DNA of 45,192 bases. It comes from Pirellula staleyi DSM 6068 (GTDB lineage: Bacteria; Planctomycetota; Planctomycetia; Pirellulales; Pirellulaceae). The DNA is taken from the NCBI GenBank assembly GCA_945900945.1, contig CAMDKL010000028.1, positions 1-45,192 on the forward strand, given 5' to 3'. The translations under genes were made by a program, and so were the position numbers. Below the pieces are notes generated by a model that ran no database searches, was not told where the DNA came from, and worked only from the letters and a program-made list of their open reading frames with translations. Of this stretch, positions 23,553 to 32,261 are shown one piece after another (the first letter of the stretch is position 1; each line of letters opens with the position of its first letter).

Positions 23553-25157
23553 ATGAGTAAAGATTCCTCTTCGTCGCCTATTGTTCCAAATGCGTCCAGA
23601 TTGCTTTGGGCTGGCTTTATGGCCATACTTGCTGCAGGCGTCGGTTTCGCTTTACGAAACGGAATTCTCGATAACTGGGGCAAAGAGTTCAATTTTACGG
23701 CGTCCCAATTAGGTGCGATTGGCGGTGCGGGGTTTTCTGGTTTCTGCTTTGGAATTATCATTGGTGGAGTCATCGTTGATAAGATAGGCTACGGCAAATT
23801 AGTTGTTGTCGCGTTATTGGGACATATCCTTTCAGCCTTTGTGACTTTTGGTGCGTCCGGTCCGGACAACGCTTATTTTTTCCTATTTTGGGGGATGTTT
23901 ATTTTCGCATATGCTAACGGAACACTTGAAGCAGTTGCGAACCCACTTGTTGCTACCATCTTCCCTCAGAACCGTACTCACTATCTGAATATTCTCCATG
24001 CTAGTTGGCCTGCTGGTATGATTCTCGGAACCGCTGCAGGCTGGCTCTTAGATGACATATTGCAATGGCCATGGAAATATCAATTGGCACTGTACTTGGT
24101 TCCAACGGTTTTGTACGCGCTCATGTTTTTTGGACAGAAGTTTCCAAAATCAGAAGCGGCAGCAAAGGGTGCCAGCTTTGTCGAAATGTTTAAGTCGGTT
24201 GGAATCCTAGGGTCAATAGTTGCCTGCTATTTATTGGCGCTGTTCTTTGGCGATATTTTCAAAGGCACTCCGTTGATTGCTGATTACTCCGCATACATTG
24301 GATATGGTATTGGCGGAGCCCTTTTGATCGCAATTGCCGTGATGACCAAGTTCTCTATTGGTTCATTTATGCTTTTCGTTCTCTTTGTGACACATGCAAT
24401 GGTCGGTGCTGTCGAATTAGGGACGGACGGATGGATTACTAACATTACAGGTAACCTGTTTTCCTCAGAACAGGGTAAGTATTTGTTTATCTGGACTTCG
24501 GTCATCATGTTCAGCCTAAGATTCTGCGCGCACTGGATCGAAGAGACGCTCAAATTGTCACCCGTTGGACTACTTTTGGTTTGTTCAATCACCGCTTGCA
24601 TCGGTTTGAACTTAACGAGCATGATCCAAAGCAGTACTACTCTAAGTTTCGTCATGGCATTCATCGCCTTGGGGATTTATGCGGTTGGCAAGACATTCTT
24701 CTGGCCTACGATGTTAGCGATCGTAGGAGACAGATATCCACAGTCTGGAGCCGTTGCGATGTCCATCATGGGTGGAATTGGTATGCTATCCGCTGGCTTG
24801 ATTGGTGGTCCTGGATTGGGCTATTGCAAAGACCGTTTTGCGGGAGCAGAGTTGCAAAGAGTTAGCCCTGAGTTGTTTCAGACCTACAAGGCTGCTAAGC
24901 CGAGCAAGTTTCTGAATCTTGATGCGACAGAAGCATTTGGTCTCGATGGAACGAAGTTGGGCGAAGCCAGAGATGCGAAAGAGAATCGTACTCCAGAACA
25001 AACTACGGTGATAGCAGCGGACCAAACCGGTGACCGGCACACGTTAGAAGCAGATTCGTTCATTCCTCTTACGATGGCTGTGGTTTATCTACTGTTACTG
25101 CTCTACTTTAAGTCGATTGGTGGCTACAAGCCGCTAAAAGTCGAAGAGCAATGCTGA
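23553..25157 (+). CDS. MFS transporter with long last loop
   Basis: The 534-residue protein has about twelve hydrophobic segments typical of the major facilitator superfamily: the first begins near residue 16, and the MFS signature after TM2 reads [16 protein letters not shown] (G-x-x-x-D-K/R). It resembles sugar or organic-acid permeases more than drug exporters, but the substrate cannot be told. The loop before the last segment (about residues 430-505) is some 70 residues long, polar and charged, much longer than usual. An AGGA site lies before the ATG. It stands upstream of the beta-lactamase-fold gene with 28 bases between, and the two may be cotranscribed. Confidence 0.85.
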   Translation: MSKDSSSSPIVPNASRLLWAGFMAILAAGVGFALRNGILDNWGKEFNFTASQLGAIGGAGFSGFCFGIIIGGVIVDKIGYGKLVVVALLGHILSAFVTFGASGPDNAYFFLFWGMFIFAYANGTLEAVANPLVATIFPQNRTHYLNILHASWPAGMILGTAAGWLLDDILQWPWKYQLALYLVPTVLYALMFFGQKFPKSEAAAKGASFVEMFKSVGILGSIVACYLLALFFGDIFKGTPLIADYSAYIGYGIGGALLIAIAVMTKFSIGSFMLFVLFVTHAMVGAVELGTDGWITNITGNLFSSEQGKYLFIWTSVIMFSLRFCAHWIEETLKLSPVGLLLVCSITACIGLNLTSMIQSSTTLSFVMAFIALGIYAVGKTFFWPTMLAIVGDRYPQSGAVAMSIMGGIGMLSAGLIGGPGLGYCKDRFAGAELQRVSPELFQTYKAAKPSKFLNLDATEAFGLDGTKLGEARDAKENRTPEQTTVIAADQTGDRHTLEADSFIPLTMAVVYLLLLLYFKSIGGYKPLKVEEQC

Positions 25158-25185
25158 GTATCAAACAGGTTTCAATTAGAAAAAC

Positions 25186-26373
25186 ATGTGCATGATTTAC
25201 GAATCCCACAAGCGTTTGGCCGTAAGCCGGACACTTGTTTTCTGTTTTGCATTTTCGTACGTTTCCAGCTCTTTGTTCGCTCAGGAAAAAAGCGTTCGAC
25301 CGGGGATCAAGCGTGCGATGGAACGCTTTGTTTCCAAAAACGAGGTGGCTGGTGTGGTAACCATGGTGGTAACACCTAATGCAACACTGCATCTGGACGC
25401 AACCGGTTTCTCAGATCTTGCCAACAAAACACCAATGGAAATCGATTCAATTCATTGGATCGCTTCGATGTCCAAGCCGATTACTGCGGCTTGCATGATG
25501 ATGCTCGTGGACGAAGGCAAAATTGCGCTATCGGATCCGATTTCAAAGTACTTGCCCGAGATGGCCGGACTCAAGACAGCAGCAGGCCAAACGGTAACTA
25601 TCTCGATTGAACAACTGTTCAATCACACTTCTGGCATGAGTGAACTGCCTGCAGGACAAGCCTACACGTCACCCACTTTGACGGTTGCTGCAGAAAAATA
25701 CGCAAAGCTACCGGTACTTTTCCAACCCGGTAGTAAATGGCAATACAGCCAGACGAGCATTAACACCGCCGCTCGCATTATCGAAATGGTTTCTGGGAAA
25801 TCTTTCGATTTGTTTGTTGAGGAGCGAGTGTGCAAGCCGCTCGGGATGCGAGACACCACTTTCTATTTGAGCGATGCACAAATGCCTCGGTTGGCCAAGA
25901 GTTATACGAAAGAAGCGGATGGTATTTTAAAGGAGTCCCCGATTGGGTTGCTGTCGGGCAAGAAGCCATCCGATCGTAATCGGATGCCGGCGGGCAACGG
26001 CGGCCTTTTTTCAACGATCAATGACTACGCAGCTTTTTGTCAGATGTTACTCAATGAGGGGATGCGGGATGGTCAGCGGATCCTTTCCGAAAAATCGGTA
26101 ACTCGATTGAGGACGCCGACCACCGGCGATTTGAAAACAGGATTCACGCCTGGAAACGCTTGGGGTATCGGTTGTTGTGTCGTTCGCGAACCGCAAGGGG
26201 TTTCTCAAGTTCTCTCGGTCGGTTCATTTGGTCATGGTGGAGCTTATGGCACACAAGCTTGGATCGATCCTGTTCGAAAGCGTTGTTATTTGATCATGGT
26301 CCAGCGTGCGAATTTTCCGAATGCTGACGACTCGGATTTAAGGAAAGAGTTTCAAAAACTAGGGGCAGAGTAA
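25186..26373 (+). CDS. serine hydrolase of the beta-lactamase/class C fold (secreted)
   Basis: The 395-residue protein has a signal peptide (about 1-32, ending near SLFAQ) followed by a beta-lactamase-family fold. The nucleophile motif S-x-x-K is SMSK in HWIASMSKPIT, and the third motif is HGGAYG near the C-terminus. The usual Y-x-N is here Y-S-Q, which occurs in family VIII esterases and related D-peptidases and suggests an esterase or peptidase rather than a true beta-lactamase. The frame uses an ATG with a second ATG two codons later. It probably acts in the periplasm. It lies shortly after the MFS gene. Confidence 0.85.
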   Translation: MCMIYESHKRLAVSRTLVFCFAFSYVSSSLFAQEKSVRPGIKRAMERFVSKNEVAGVVTMVVTPNATLHLDATGFSDLANKTPMEIDSIHWIASMSKPITAACMMMLVDEGKIALSDPISKYLPEMAGLKTAAGQTVTISIEQLFNHTSGMSELPAGQAYTSPTLTVAAEKYAKLPVLFQPGSKWQYSQTSINTAARIIEMVSGKSFDLFVEERVCKPLGMRDTTFYLSDAQMPRLAKSYTKEADGILKESPIGLLSGKKPSDRNRMPAGNGGLFSTINDYAAFCQMLLNEGMRDGQRILSEKSVTRLRTPTTGDLKTGFTPGNAWGIGCCVVREPQGVSQVLSVGSFGHGGAYGTQAWIDPVRKRCYLIMVQRANFPNADDSDLRKEFQKLGAE

Positions 26374-26732
26374 CGGAGGGGAAGTCGTCAAAACGGCATG
26401 AACTCGGTCCCCGAGAGCATTGCTTACTGGCTGGATTTTTGGTTTTAACGGTCGGTGCGAGTATGGATATTGCACGCGATCTTTAGTAATCAGCCGTTGG
26501 GCGTTAGCCAAATGGCTTATGCAATATCCAGGCTAGCGCCGTCGGCACTAATTAATCGCATTGATACCAATTCGGGAAGTACATGATTGTTTAGACCATA
26601 GCCATGTCCTACCTTTGGTGTCAGGAATATACTATCGGAATGCTCAACTAACCGTACGATCGGGACATCCGGTACTATTGGTTTCAGTAAGCGTTCGCAA
26701 CGGTCTTTTAGTCAAAGCGGAATTGTATCGCG
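26374..26732. other. intergenic region with a family A palindrome
   Basis: This 359-base gap carries a paired copy of the dispersed repeat (26492-26509 with 26531-26549). An open frame of 66 codons (26561-26761) overlaps the next gene in another frame and is not convincing. The region must contain the promoter of the toroid-BMC gene pair. Confidence 0.55.
26492..26549. repeat. imperfect inverted repeat, family A
   Basis: The left arm AGCCGTTGGGCGTTAGCC and the right arm GGCTAGCGCCGTCGGCACT are reverse complements with a few mismatches and a 21-base spacer. Like the copy at 9245-9308 it lies between genes. The flank CAAATGGC is shared with the copy at 17184. Confidence 0.75.
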
Positions 26733-28445
26733 GTGTTTCAAAAATCTTCGGAAAACAATGACGCAATTGTGCCGCCGCCCGCGACGGCTGAGTTATTGAA
26801 TAATTCAACAATCGGTTCCGTCTCGTCTCCGCCGTTCGTTCCAGTTCCGTCCAGAGTAGGTTTGCCCTTACGTATTCCAGCAGGCACTATTCCAACGGTG
26901 ACCGCAGATTCTTTGAATAGCAAGGCGATTGGCGGATTCGAAGCTCTCAACCACTTTGGCGTAAATCCGCCCGTTTCTTCGTCCGCCTCCGTTGCAATTC
27001 CCCGAATGGTGCTGGTATTGGACGAGCAGGAGAAGTCGAAATCGGATTCGTTGATGAATCAGTTACTGCCGATGACGTTGCAAGAGACGCCTTCGTGGCT
27101 GGTAAGTCTGGTGGTACATGTTGCGGTCATTCTGCTGCTGGCATTGATTCCATTGAGCGAAAAAATTGGAACCTCCATCTCGTTGTTGGTAGGTATGAGC
27201 GATGCCCAAGACATCGGAGAAGAAATTTCCGTTATTGAACTGCCAGCAGACTCTGCCGAGCTTGAATCGAGTCAAGCCTTAGCATCGACGCCTGACCTCG
27301 CATTGACTGAGATAGCGGTTCCCAACTTTTCGCCTTCCATTACAAAAGCAGATCTGGTTATTCCCATTTCGCTGAGCAACGGATTGCGAGGCAGAACGGG
27401 ACCGATGAAGGATGCATTGTTGCGAGCTTACGGTGGCACCGGAGGTACGGAGGACGCCGTGGAAGCAGGGCTGAAATGGCTGGCAAAAAATCAACGTTCA
27501 GACGGTTCATGGAGTTTAATTGGTCCGTACAACGATGGAGGAGTCACAGAAAACAAGTCGGCGGCAACGGCCATGGCACTTCTTGCTTTTATGGGAGCAG
27601 GAAACACGCACAAATCGGGTGCATTCAAAGAAAACGTGCTCAAAGGAATCGGAGTCCTTAAGAGATTTCAGGACAAAGATGGCTTCTTTGCCGAACAGGC
27701 CGCGGGTAATCAGCGTACCTATGCCCAAGCTCAATGCACGATCGCAATCTGCGAACTATTCGGCATGACAGGCGATCCCGAAATCCGGGGCTTTGCGGAA
27801 AAAGCCGTTCGTTACGCTGAAAAGTCGCAAGGAAAAAACGGTGGTTGGCGATACCAACCTCGTGAAGGTGGTGATACCAGCGTGACGGGTTGGTATGTTA
27901 TGGCACTAATCTCTGCACGCATGGCAGGCTTAGACGTCGACAGCGAAGTACTGGAGCGGATCCATGCGTTTTTGGATTCGGTGCAACGATATGGCCCTCG
28001 AACGAATCAAGCCAACCCGGACGGCGAGCGATATGCATATCAAACTTACTCTACTGGAACACCTTCTATGACGGCCGAGGGTATGCTTTGCAGATTGTAT
28101 CTTGGCTGGAACACCAAAGACCCCCGAATTGAAAGTGGTTCCGAGTTTCTATGTAGTCAACCGATTTCTAAGGACAAAGGTCGTATTTCTTACTACTATT
28201 GGTATTACGCGACCACTTCATTGCATCATATCGGCGGTCATTTTTGGAAGGAATGGAATGATGTGATGAAGGAAGTATTGCCTGAATTGCAAATCAATTC
28301 CGGTAGAGAAAAGGGTAGTTGGCCACCTGGCGGGGACGCACATGAAAGTGGCGGCGGTAGACTTTATGCGACATGTTTTGCAATCTATTGTCTTGAGTCC
28401 TACTACCGGCACCTACCTCTGAGCGATATGGCACCCAAACAATGA
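26733..28445 (+). CDS. membrane-anchored prenyltransferase/squalene-oxidase-repeat (toroid) protein
   Basis: The 570-residue protein begins with a Pro/Ser-rich segment (about 1-115), one strong transmembrane segment (about 121-141) and a linker, followed by an alpha/alpha-toroid domain (about 235-560) of the prenyltransferase/squalene oxidase type. Typical repeat phrases are VEAGLKWLAKNQRSDGSW, KGIGVLKRFQDKDGFF and RYAEKSQGKNGGWRYQ. No squalene-cyclase catalytic DxDD motif is seen, so an enzyme activity is doubtful; the fold may bind proteins or lipids. GTG is the first start in the frame and no good ribosome site precedes it, so the start is uncertain. Its TGA overlaps the ATG of the BMC gene (ATGA), which implies coupled translation. 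Confidence 0.85.
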   Translation: MFQKSSENNDAIVPPPATAELLNNSTIGSVSSPPFVPVPSRVGLPLRIPAGTIPTVTADSLNSKAIGGFEALNHFGVNPPVSSSASVAIPRMVLVLDEQEKSKSDSLMNQLLPMTLQETPSWLVSLVVHVAVILLLALIPLSEKIGTSISLLVGMSDAQDIGEEISVIELPADSAELESSQALASTPDLALTEIAVPNFSPSITKADLVIPISLSNGLRGRTGPMKDALLRAYGGTGGTEDAVEAGLKWLAKNQRSDGSWSLIGPYNDGGVTENKSAATAMALLAFMGAGNTHKSGAFKENVLKGIGVLKRFQDKDGFFAEQAAGNQRTYAQAQCTIAICELFGMTGDPEIRGFAEKAVRYAEKSQGKNGGWRYQPREGGDTSVTGWYVMALISARMAGLDVDSEVLERIHAFLDSVQRYGPRTNQANPDGERYAYQTYSTGTPSMTAEGMLCRLYLGWNTKDPRIESGSEFLCSQPISKDKGRISYYYWYYATTSLHHIGGHFWKEWNDVMKEVLPELQINSGREKGSWPPGGDAHESGGGRLYATCFAIYCLESYYRHLPLSDMAPKQ

Positions 28446-29176
28446 ACAAGAGCACACTTTCGAATCCCGTTGAGTGGATGGATTCCACCGATTTAGCAAG
28501 TCCATTGCTCGATGCCGTCGGCATCCTGGAAACGTTGGGGTGGGCGGCCGCTATGGTTGCACTCGACCAAATGACCAAAGCGGCCCAAATAATTGTCCTC
28601 CAAGCGGAATGGAACGACATGCTTGGATCTGTAATCAAGATAGCAGGTTCGACCAGCCATGTTCAGTCCGCGCTAGAGGCAGGGCTAACCGCAGCAAAAG
28701 CGATGCATCCCCCAGCCGATGCGACTTCTGCTCCGAAATCGATGGTACGATTGATCAACAGACCGGACGAACAAGCGTTGCGTGCTATCTTGAGCCCAGA
28801 CGAATACAGCGTATTGATCGAGCAATCGATCGTGAAGCGACCGCGAGCGTCCTCGCATGCAACTACTTCCTCAGATTCTTTTGGAGATGAAAAACAGATG
28901 GCGTCCAATAGTCAAGCACTCGGATTCATTGAAACACAGGGCTTCACGGCAGTATTCGAAGCGATTGATACCGCATGCAAAGCCGCATCGGTCGAAGTCG
29001 TCGGTAAAGAAAAGTTGGGAGGCGGCTACGTGACGGTGGTTATTCGAGGCGACGTAGCAGCGGTAAATGCTGCGATCGAAGCTGCAAAACCTCGAATCGA
29101 GGGGCTTGGAAAACTGATAGCATGCCACGTGATTGCTAGGCCATCTGAGGCCGCGTTAGGATTATTGCCGAAATAG
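28442..29176 (+). CDS. two-domain bacterial-microcompartment (BMC) shell-like protein
   Basis: The 244-residue protein has two BMC domains. The first (about 24-89) is divergent: AVGILETLGWAAAMVALDQM, then KAAQI and IKIAGSTSHVQSALEAGL. The second (about 158-241) is canonical: ALGFIETQGFTAVFEAID, KAASVEV, GGGYVTVVIRGDVAAVNAA. BMC proteins form the hexagonal or pseudohexagonal tiles of microcompartment shells; fused pairs (BMC-T) form trimers with larger pores. The linker between the domains (about 90-157) is unusually long and polar for a BMC-T, and no metabolosome enzyme gene is adjacent. An in-frame ATG at residue 153 (nt 28898) with GGAG 11 bases upstream could give a separate BMC-H-sized product of 92 residues. 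Translation is coupled to the toroid gene. Confidence 0.87.
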   Translation: MNKSTLSNPVEWMDSTDLASPLLDAVGILETLGWAAAMVALDQMTKAAQIIVLQAEWNDMLGSVIKIAGSTSHVQSALEAGLTAAKAMHPPADATSAPKSMVRLINRPDEQALRAILSPDEYSVLIEQSIVKRPRASSHATTSSDSFGDEKQMASNSQALGFIETQGFTAVFEAIDTACKAASVEVVGKEKLGGGYVTVVIRGDVAAVNAAIEAAKPRIEGLGKLIACHVIARPSEAALGLLPK

Positions 29177-29296
29177 CCAGCCGTCGATTACGAATAAAAA
29201 ATGCGGGGCTGAGCTATCTAACGCCTTTAGGTTTCTGCTATATTTGAGACAGTTCGTTTACAGTTCATTTTAGCCTCAAGGTAAAGGGAGAAAACC

Positions 29297-29395
29297 ATGG
29301 GAAAAGGCAACAACAGTCAAAAGAATGACAAAAAGGGTATGAAACCCAAGCAAGACAAAAAGAAGGGTACAGCCAAGCCCGAAGTCAAGAAATAG
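29297..29395 (+). CDS. small Lys-rich protein (32 aa)
   Basis: This short frame reads MGKGNNSQKNDKKG and on to a Lys-rich end (EVKK), 32 residues, nearly all charged or polar. AAAGGGAG stands six bases before the ATG, a strong ribosome site. Small proteins beginning MGKGNNSQK with a basic tail are, to my recollection, conserved in many unrelated bacteria as hypotheticals, possibly nucleic-acid or ribosome associated; function unknown. It has its own leader (29177-29296) and is followed by the end of rsmH on the opposite strand. Confidence 0.75.
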   Translation: MGKGNNSQKNDKKGMKPKQDKKKGTAKPEVKK

Positions 29396-29422
29396 TACTT
29401 GAGCATTATCCAACCCAAGCAC

Positions 29423-30463
29423 TTAGGCTCGGATGGCTAACCGCAATTTGGCGGAGCTTGAACGGGAATTGGCTTTGAGTTCCGATATCAGAGGTCGGAT
29501 CACGTCGTGTGTGACGCTGCTGTATAGCCCATCCTGGAAGCCTTTTTTGAATGAGGCTTTGACTCTTCGATCCTCACCCGAATGGAATGTGAGGATCGTT
29601 ACTCGTCCACCTTTTTTCATGTAAAAGGGAAGCTGCTTCAGGAACAAATCGAGCGAACGAAATTCTTCGTTGACAGCAATACGAAGCGTTTGGAAAACTC
29701 GCCGAAATGCCATGTCCAGTTCCGATTTGGAATGGCCATGAAGTGCGGATCGAATGACGTTGACTAAGCCGAGCGTGGTATCGAGCGGGATCTTGGAATG
29801 CGCAATGAGAATTTTTTTGGCAATTGCTTCTGCGTTGGGTTCGTCTGAATTGTCGGTCAACATCGATTGCAACTGAGCAGGGTTGAGAGTCGAGAGCAGA
29901 TTGGAAGCTGACAAACCTCGATTTGGGTTCATGCGCATGTCGAGCGGGCCATCCACTTTGAAACTGAAGCCTCGCAACGGATCATCGAGCTGCATCGATG
30001 AAACTCCTAGATCAGCCAGCAAAGCATCGACACCCTCCGGAGCTTCTACGGCCAAAAATTGCGAGACACCGGAAAAATTCATTCGTCGCAGAACGATCGA
30101 GGTATCGGGCGTCCCGAGGGCGCGAAGCCGTGCTTCTGTTTTCGGGAGTTCTATTGGGTCTGCGTCCACTCCGAGCAATCGACCGCCGGGCTGAACGGCG
30201 GCAAGCAATTCACATGCATGCCCCCCATATCCTATCGTACAATCGACCACCACGTTTCCTGGAAGCAAAGCTAGGGCCGTCAGGACTTCACGAACCATGA
30301 TAGGCCGGTGCATACCTGCAGGCGTCTTGCCACTTTGGAGTATCTTGGCGATGTCCTCCGGATATGTTTCGGGACGATGTTCTTTGTACTTGTCGACGAA
30401 GGTCCTTGGATTGCGGCCCGCATAGCGTTGGCGTCGTGGCGGCTTCGGCGGTGAATCATCCAT
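29423..30463 (-). CDS. rsmH: 16S rRNA (cytosine(1402)-N(4))-methyltransferase
   Basis: The 346-residue protein is RsmH (MraW). It uses SAM to methylate N4 of C1402 in 16S rRNA. Motifs: HRPIMVREVLTAL (about 52-64), the SAM loop VDCTIGYGGHACELL (about 73-87), ADLGVSSMQLDDPLRGFSF, GPLDMRM, AFRRVFQTLRIAVNEE, and TILTFHSGEDRRVK. About 50 extra residues precede the usual start, rich in Pro, Arg and Lys. In most bacteria rsmH lies in the dcw cluster with ftsL and ftsI, which is absent here, as expected in planctomycetes lacking canonical division genes. Its ATG directly follows the stop of the glycoside-hydrolase-like gene (TAGATG). Confidence 0.95.
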   Translation of the reverse strand: MDDSPPKPPRRQRYAGRNPRTFVDKYKEHRPETYPEDIAKILQSGKTPAGMHRPIMVREVLTALALLPGNVVVDCTIGYGGHACELLAAVQPGGRLLGVDADPIELPKTEARLRALGTPDTSIVLRRMNFSGVSQFLAVEAPEGVDALLADLGVSSMQLDDPLRGFSFKVDGPLDMRMNPNRGLSASNLLSTLNPAQLQSMLTDNSDEPNAEAIAKKILIAHSKIPLDTTLGLVNVIRSALHGHSKSELDMAFRRVFQTLRIAVNEEFRSLDLFLKQLPFYMKKGGRVTILTFHSGEDRRVKASFKKGFQDGLYSSVTHDVIRPLISELKANSRSSSAKLRLAIRA

Positions 30464-31567
30464 CTATTTACCGTTTGAAATCTTTTGAAGCAATTGAAAG
30501 AAGCCCCGCTTCCTATCGCTGTTAATTGTCCAGTCAACAGGAACGCTTTGGTATCCCTCCACAAAGCTCTCGTCCTTCATGCGAAAGTCAAAGTAACCCC
30601 AGGATGAATACTCATCGATCGCTGCAATGAAGTTATTGTCTGGTTGGTCAAATAGGAAGTGATCGTCTTCGTTAAAGAGAATTGGCATTTTGCGATAACC
30701 TGGCACCTGGCGAGTTTCCCTAACCATTTCCCGAATGCGATTGGGATCGCTGACACCATTTCCGTGGATAAGTATGAAATCCGAAACCGTAACGACATTG
30801 GACAACGGAACGGCCCCACCACCGTAACTGGTACCAACGAGGAGTCGTCGATTGTCCTTTTTCATATCCCGAACGCGGGATATCAAGGAATGTATTCGAT
30901 CCTCTTTCAAGATTGCATGATCGTACGCCTTGACGTTGCATTCATTATTCACTTCGACGAGTACATTGGTGTACGCTTTATCTAGAAGCCATTGGGTGGC
31001 CGCATCGGTGGCAGCAATCACGGCCGCTTCGTTTTCTAATCGTTGATCTTGACCAAAGTAGAAATATCCAACGATAACAACCATTCCTAGTTCGTCGGCG
31101 CGATCGATTACCCTGGCCAGTCGGTCCATGTATTCTGGCCTAAGCGAACCGGACTCTGTGAAACTGGAGTTATGCCAGGGTTGCTGTTTGGAATACCCTT
31201 GCGGACTTCCGCCTTGCAAATTGACCGTGATGGCTAGGAGGCCGTGCTGATGCCAAGCCGGCATAGCCGCAAGGAATTCTTGCGTGTTGCGAGCGGCATC
31301 CCAAATGTGCGTGTCTGGATAGGCCCATTGCTGTCGCGTTTCCGGATTCAAGTCGTCGAAGTTGGATTGCACCATTCGACTGTTCATGAGCAGGCCTTCG
31401 ATTTTTTTTCCGTTCCAAACACGACCGGCATAGGTGGGTTTGCCATTGATCCAAAACTGATCACTAACGATGGTTAGATGGGTGTTTCGCGAAACGAATT
31501 CATTTGCGAAAAGTTCGTTCGCGAGGAATGTGAGCAGCGTCGCAACAACCAATAAAGTTTTTGGCAT
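30464..31567 (-). CDS. secreted glycoside-hydrolase-like TIM-barrel protein (GH5-like)
   Basis: From the ATG at 31567 the protein has 367 residues with a signal peptide (about 1-22, ELFA-N). It looks like a clan GH-A barrel: ITVNLQGGSPQ, then YMDRLARVIDRADELGMVVIVGYFYF, the putative acid/base motif EVNNE (Glu209), and a second acidic site in MPILFNEDDH (Glu300) as candidate nucleophile. The phrase WINGKPTYAGRVWNGK near the N-terminus is common in planctomycete secreted cellulase-like or collagenase-like proteins. The substrate is unknown; polysaccharide cleavage is likely. The frame is open 26 codons further up, but the signal peptide starts at the inner ATG. Its stop abuts the rsmH start, so translation may be coupled. 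Confidence 0.78.
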   Translation of the reverse strand: MPKTLLVVATLLTFLANELFANEFVSRNTHLTIVSDQFWINGKPTYAGRVWNGKKIEGLLMNSRMVQSNFDDLNPETRQQWAYPDTHIWDAARNTQEFLAAMPAWHQHGLLAITVNLQGGSPQGYSKQQPWHNSSFTESGSLRPEYMDRLARVIDRADELGMVVIVGYFYFGQDQRLENEAAVIAATDAATQWLLDKAYTNVLVEVNNECNVKAYDHAILKEDRIHSLISRVRDMKKDNRRLLVGTSYGGGAVPLSNVVTVSDFILIHGNGVSDPNRIREMVRETRQVPGYRKMPILFNEDDHFLFDQPDNNFIAAIDEYSSWGYFDFRMKDESFVEGYQSVPVDWTINSDRKRGFFQLLQKISNGK

Positions 31568-31847
31568 TTTGAATTTATCCGATTGTTGGTGAGAATGGCG
31601 TCCAGCATGCTCAGGCAGATTGTAGACAGTTTTGGTGAGCCACAAGTCTAACGACGCGAGTCGGGGCGAAGCGATTATTTAGTTGACAAAATCGATTCTG
31701 GAGAAATTCACCCACTGTGTTTTCATTGGTTGCCAAGAAAAATGTTTCGCGAAATGTCACCTTTTCGCATGAGATTGCGTTATTGGAGTAGGGACTTTGT
31801 TTTTTCGATTTTGAAAAACCATTTGTGTCCTTACTTAAGAGGCCAAA

Positions 31848-32261
31848 ATGCAAATCTGGAATAGCAGCGTTTTCGATCCGTTTTCGTGCTTTGATGCATC
31901 GGCAGCGAATGCTCAATGGAATGCGTCGTCCGAATGCGTGGAGGAGGACTTGGTTGGAGAACTGCTGAATGTCGAGCTTGAGCCCGGTCAAAAGGGTCTT
32001 CAGGTTCTCAGGGTTGGGAAAGAGAGTCCGTTTTGCCGACTCAATTCATTGGGAAGTTTTGGAATGCGGGCGCGAGTGGAATCCGGGGATAGAATCGTCG
32101 CGATTGATGGTGAATTGACACGAAAGCTGACGGATCTGGAGCGTCTGATGGCCAATCGTCGACTATTCGAGATCACGATCTTCGATCATCGAACACGGTT
32201 GACGGTTTCCTGGAGGATGCAGGTTAGCCCGGTTTTTTCTTTGGCCGCGACAAAGCACTAG
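31848..32261 (+). CDS. small PDZ-like protein
   Basis: The 137-residue protein lacks a signal peptide. Its C-terminal two thirds read like a PDZ domain: GLQVLRVGKESPFCRL, a loop, then RARVESGDRIVAIDGELTRKLTDLERLM, with the SGDRIVAIDG phrase typical of PDZ strands. The N-terminus is acidic and contains several Cys and Trp residues. GAGG stands about 6 bases before the ATG. The gene is convergent with the DUF4912 gene and overlaps its stop by four bases. A scaffold or regulator role is possible; function unknown. Confidence 0.6.
   Translation: MQIWNSSVFDPFSCFDASAANAQWNASSECVEEDLVGELLNVELEPGQKGLQVLRVGKESPFCRLNSLGSFGMRARVESGDRIVAIDGELTRKLTDLERLMANRRLFEITIFDHRTRLTVSWRMQVSPVFSLAATKH

Noticed and set aside
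26561-26761. 66-codon frame overlapping the start of the toroid gene
   Set aside because: No motif, and it conflicts with the better supported frame; it reads like chance.
20796-29176. deoC, MFS transporter and BMC gene as parts of one microcompartment locus
   Set aside because: DeoC-generated acetaldehyde would suit a metabolosome, but the genes lie 7 kb apart on both sides of an htrA gene of opposite strand, and no aldehyde dehydrogenase, phosphotransacylase or second shell gene is present.
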